Shown here: in pieces, positions 4,918 to 6,740 of the stretch
How the letters are laid out: each line of letters opens with the position of its first letter
How positions within the stretch are numbered: position 1 is the first letter of the stretch
Assembly (NCBI GenBank): GCA_947499755.1
Contig: CANMPU010000056.1
Span: 1-6,740 of the forward strand
Direction of reading: 5' to 3'
From: Betaproteobacteria bacterium
Lineage (GTDB): Bacteria; Pseudomonadota; Gammaproteobacteria; Burkholderiales; CANMPU01
DNA: 6,740 nt
Made by a program: the position numbers and the translations under genes
Notes under the pieces: model-generated
Database searches by the model: none
Told to the model about the DNA's origin: nothing
Seen by the model: the letters and a program-made list of their open reading frames with translations, nothing else

Positions 4918-6740
4918 ATGGCGACAGTTGCCGTAATCGCGATTTGGGTCATGTTAGCGCTGGCCATAGCCTATCATCGCTTGCCCGGGGTATTTTGGAG
5001 CTTAGGCCCTCTTCTAGTTATGAGTGTTTCCTACGCGCTATCTGCGCCAGTCGTACTCAGTGGTTTTCTCACCGTAATCGTAATTCTGTCAATCGCGTTA
5101 AATTTTCCCAACATTCGGCGCAGCTATTTTAGTGAGTATGTGCTGCGCAAATTTAAGCAAGCAATGCCGCAAATATCACAAACAGAGCAGGAAGCGCTTG
5201 ATGCCGGCACTGTGTGGTGGGATGGCGAGTTATTTGGCGGAAACCCAAAATGGGAAAAACTATTAGCTTTTCCACGGCCAACGCTCAGCACGGCAGAGCA
5301 AGCGTTTGTAAATGGCCCTGTAGAAGAATTATGCCGCATGATGGATGACTGGGAGATTTCTTATGCGTTGAATGATCTCCCCGAAAACGTGTGGCAATTT
5401 ATCAAGGATAACGGATTTCTTGGGATGATTATCCCCCAAGAATATGGTGGCTTGGGTTTCTCTGCATTTGCGCATTCTGAAGTGATAATGAAGTTGTCTA
5501 GCCGCAGCAACGGCGGGGCGGTATCCGTCATGGTGCCTAACTCTCTTGGTCCAGCCGAACTACTGTTGCATTACGGGACGGATGAGCAAAAGAAATATTA
5601 TCTTCCGCGACTAGCGGGCGGTTTGGAAATACCCTGTTTCGCTCTAACGGGACCGGAAGCAGGCTCCGATGCGGGATCGTTACCGGATACGGGAATAGTT
5701 TGTTATGGCGAATTCAATGGCAAGACTAACGTTTTAGGAATGCGGATTACGTGGGAGAAAAGATATATTACGCTAGGCCCCGTCGCAACTATTTTGGGAC
5801 TGGCCTTTAAATTATTCGATCCTGATCACATTATCGGAACGCAGACCGATCTTGGCATTACGTTGGCGCTCATACCGACCAAGACACCCGGGGTGAATAT
5901 TGGCAGACGACATTTCCCTTTGAATGCTTCTTTTCAGAATGGTCCCAATTCAGGCAAAGATGTATTTATCCCGATGGAATGGGTTATTGGGGGACAGGAT
6001 CGTATTGGCCAAGGCTGGCGTATGTTGATGGAATGTTTAGCTGCCGGCAGATCAATATCTCTTCCAGGGTCGAGTACGGGTGCGGCGAAGCTCGCAGCGC
6101 AAACCACCGGAGCCTATAGCAGAGTACGCTCGCAATTCAGGACGCCAATAGGACGTTTTGAGGGCGTGGAAGAAGTACTCGCGCGTATCGGTGCAACGGT
6201 TTATATGATGGATGCCGCTCGCGTCATGACTGCTGGTAGTATCGATAGTGGCGAGAAACCCGCTATTGTTTCTGCAATTGTTAAATATCATCTGACGGAA
6301 AAAGGTCGTCAGGTGATCAATGACGCAATGGATATTCACGGCGGCAAAGGCATCTGCCTTGGGCCAAGCAATTATCTGGGAAGAATCTATCAGCAGACGC
6401 CAATCGGCATTACCGTAGAGGGGGCGAATATCTTAACCCGAAGCATGATTATATTCGGCCAAGGCGCGATTCGTTGCCATCCTTACGTGTTGCGTGAAAT
6501 CGCGGCGGTAAACGAGACGAACCCGGAACAACGATTGCGAAAGTTTGATAAGGCCTTATGGGGACATTTAGGATTTATCGTCTGTAATATCTCTAGGACT
6601 TTAGTATTTGGTATTACGGGTGGACGACATATAAACGTTCCGGGCTCCATTTATACCAGACGTTATTTCCAGCAAATGACGCGTTTCTCTGCGGCCTTTG
6701 CATTGTGTGCCGACGTTGCGCTGCTAGTGCTAGGCGGGAG
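4918..6740 (+). CDS. fadE: FadE-type acyl-CoA dehydrogenase, N-terminal ~607 codons (cut by window end)
   Basis: The open frame runs from 4918 to the window edge without a stop and closely matches the long proteobacterial FadE type (E. coli FadE has 814 residues), so about a quarter is outside. FadE catalyses the first step of beta-oxidation, FAD-dependent oxidation of acyl-CoA to 2-enoyl-CoA. Two hydrophobic segments (about 2-18 and 28-62) suggest membrane association, as in FadE. Then come GTVWWDGELF at 97-106, VPNSLGPAELL from 206, FALTGPEAGSDA at 241-252, the substrate/FAD core, DIHGGKG at 472-478 and ITVEGANILTRS. E501 aligns with the catalytic glutamate of medium-chain acyl-CoA dehydrogenase (the YEGT motif). 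The start is set by AGGAG at 4903. Transcription diverges from ygfZ, with no other fatty-acid gene in view. No frameshift or missing motif is seen. Confidence 0.96.
   Translation, partial: MATVAVIAIWVMLALAIAYHRLPGVFWSLGPLLVMSVSYALSAPVVLSGFLTVIVILSIALNFPNIRRSYFSEYVLRKFKQAMPQISQTEQEALDAGTVWWDGELFGGNPKWEKLLAFPRPTLSTAEQAFVNGPVEELCRMMDDWEISYALNDLPENVWQFIKDNGFLGMIIPQEYGGLGFSAFAHSEVIMKLSSRSNGGAVSVMVPNSLGPAELLLHYGTDEQKKYYLPRLAGGLEIPCFALTGPEAGSDAGSLPDTGIVCYGEFNGKTNVLGMRITWEKRYITLGPVATILGLAFKLFDPDHIIGTQTDLGITLALIPTKTPGVNIGRRHFPLNASFQNGPNSGKDVFIPMEWVIGGQDRIGQGWRMLMECLAAGRSISLPGSSTGAAKLAAQTTGAYSRVRSQFRTPIGRFEGVEEVLARIGATVYMMDAARVMTAGSIDSGEKPAIVSAIVKYHLTEKGRQVINDAMDIHGGKGICLGPSNYLGRIYQQTPIGITVEGANILTRSMIIFGQGAIRCHPYVLREIAAVNETNPEQRLRKFDKALWGHLGFIVCNISRTLVFGITGGRHINVPGSIYTRRYFQQMTRFSAAFALCADVALLVLGG

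Noticed and set aside
5691..5700. GGGAATAGTT, a 10-bp match to the guaA 3' end (117-126), as a second att copy
   Set aside because: It lies inside intact fadE coding sequence, the match is only 10 bp and stops outside it, so chance is the best explanation.
6052..6339. Minus-strand ORF of 95 codons within fadE
   Set aside because: It is antisense to strongly conserved FadE sequence and has no recognisable motif or ribosome site.

Overview
The window looks like a chromosomal segment of a betaproteobacterium. The gene order guaA, tadA, an L,D-transpeptidase, ygfZ and a divergent fadE, and the protein sequences themselves, suggest a relative of the Nitrosomonadales. That placement is my inference from memory of gene order, not a database result. 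The right part (about 2580-6740) has moderate G+C and ordinary intact genes. The left part (about 125-2580) is clearly more G+C-rich through 403-1860 and contains several broken genes.

Left edge: positions 2-124 are the last 40 codons of guaA (GMP synthase). The 3' end of guaA is a known insertion hotspot for islands carried by tyrosine integrases. An AT-rich, repeat-rich stretch follows, with a cluster of short inverted repeats (184-236) and three copies of TGACGGTAAA (295-393). Next comes a translationally coupled pair: an exported CIA30-domain protein (403-1014) and a TspO/MBR membrane protein (1011-1505). The rest of this region is debris: the last ~55 codons of an nhaA antiporter gene on the minus strand, joined end to end with the last ~39 codons of a winged-helix protein gene on the plus strand, then an HTH-nucleotidyltransferase gene with two mutually compensating frameshifts (2021-2578). 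I read 125-2580 as a decayed integration site that interrupted an older guaA-tadA neighbourhood. No integrase gene and no second att copy is visible, so this remains an inference.

Right part: tadA (tRNA adenosine deaminase) overlaps a small YkuD-type L,D-transpeptidase by 20 bp, forming a likely two-gene operon. Convergent to it is ygfZ (folate-binding Fe-S maintenance protein). Divergent from ygfZ across a 208-bp intergenic region is fadE (acyl-CoA dehydrogenase), which runs off the window after 607 codons.

The points most worth a second look are the TGACGGTAAA repeats next to guaA (candidate integrase arm-type sites), the CIA30-TspO pair as probable cargo, the nhaA/winged-helix junction, and the HTH-nucleotidyltransferase whose first frameshift falls exactly on a tandem AGG-AGG. 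I did not find a convincing wholly new multi-gene system, CRISPR array, tRNA or intact insertion sequence.
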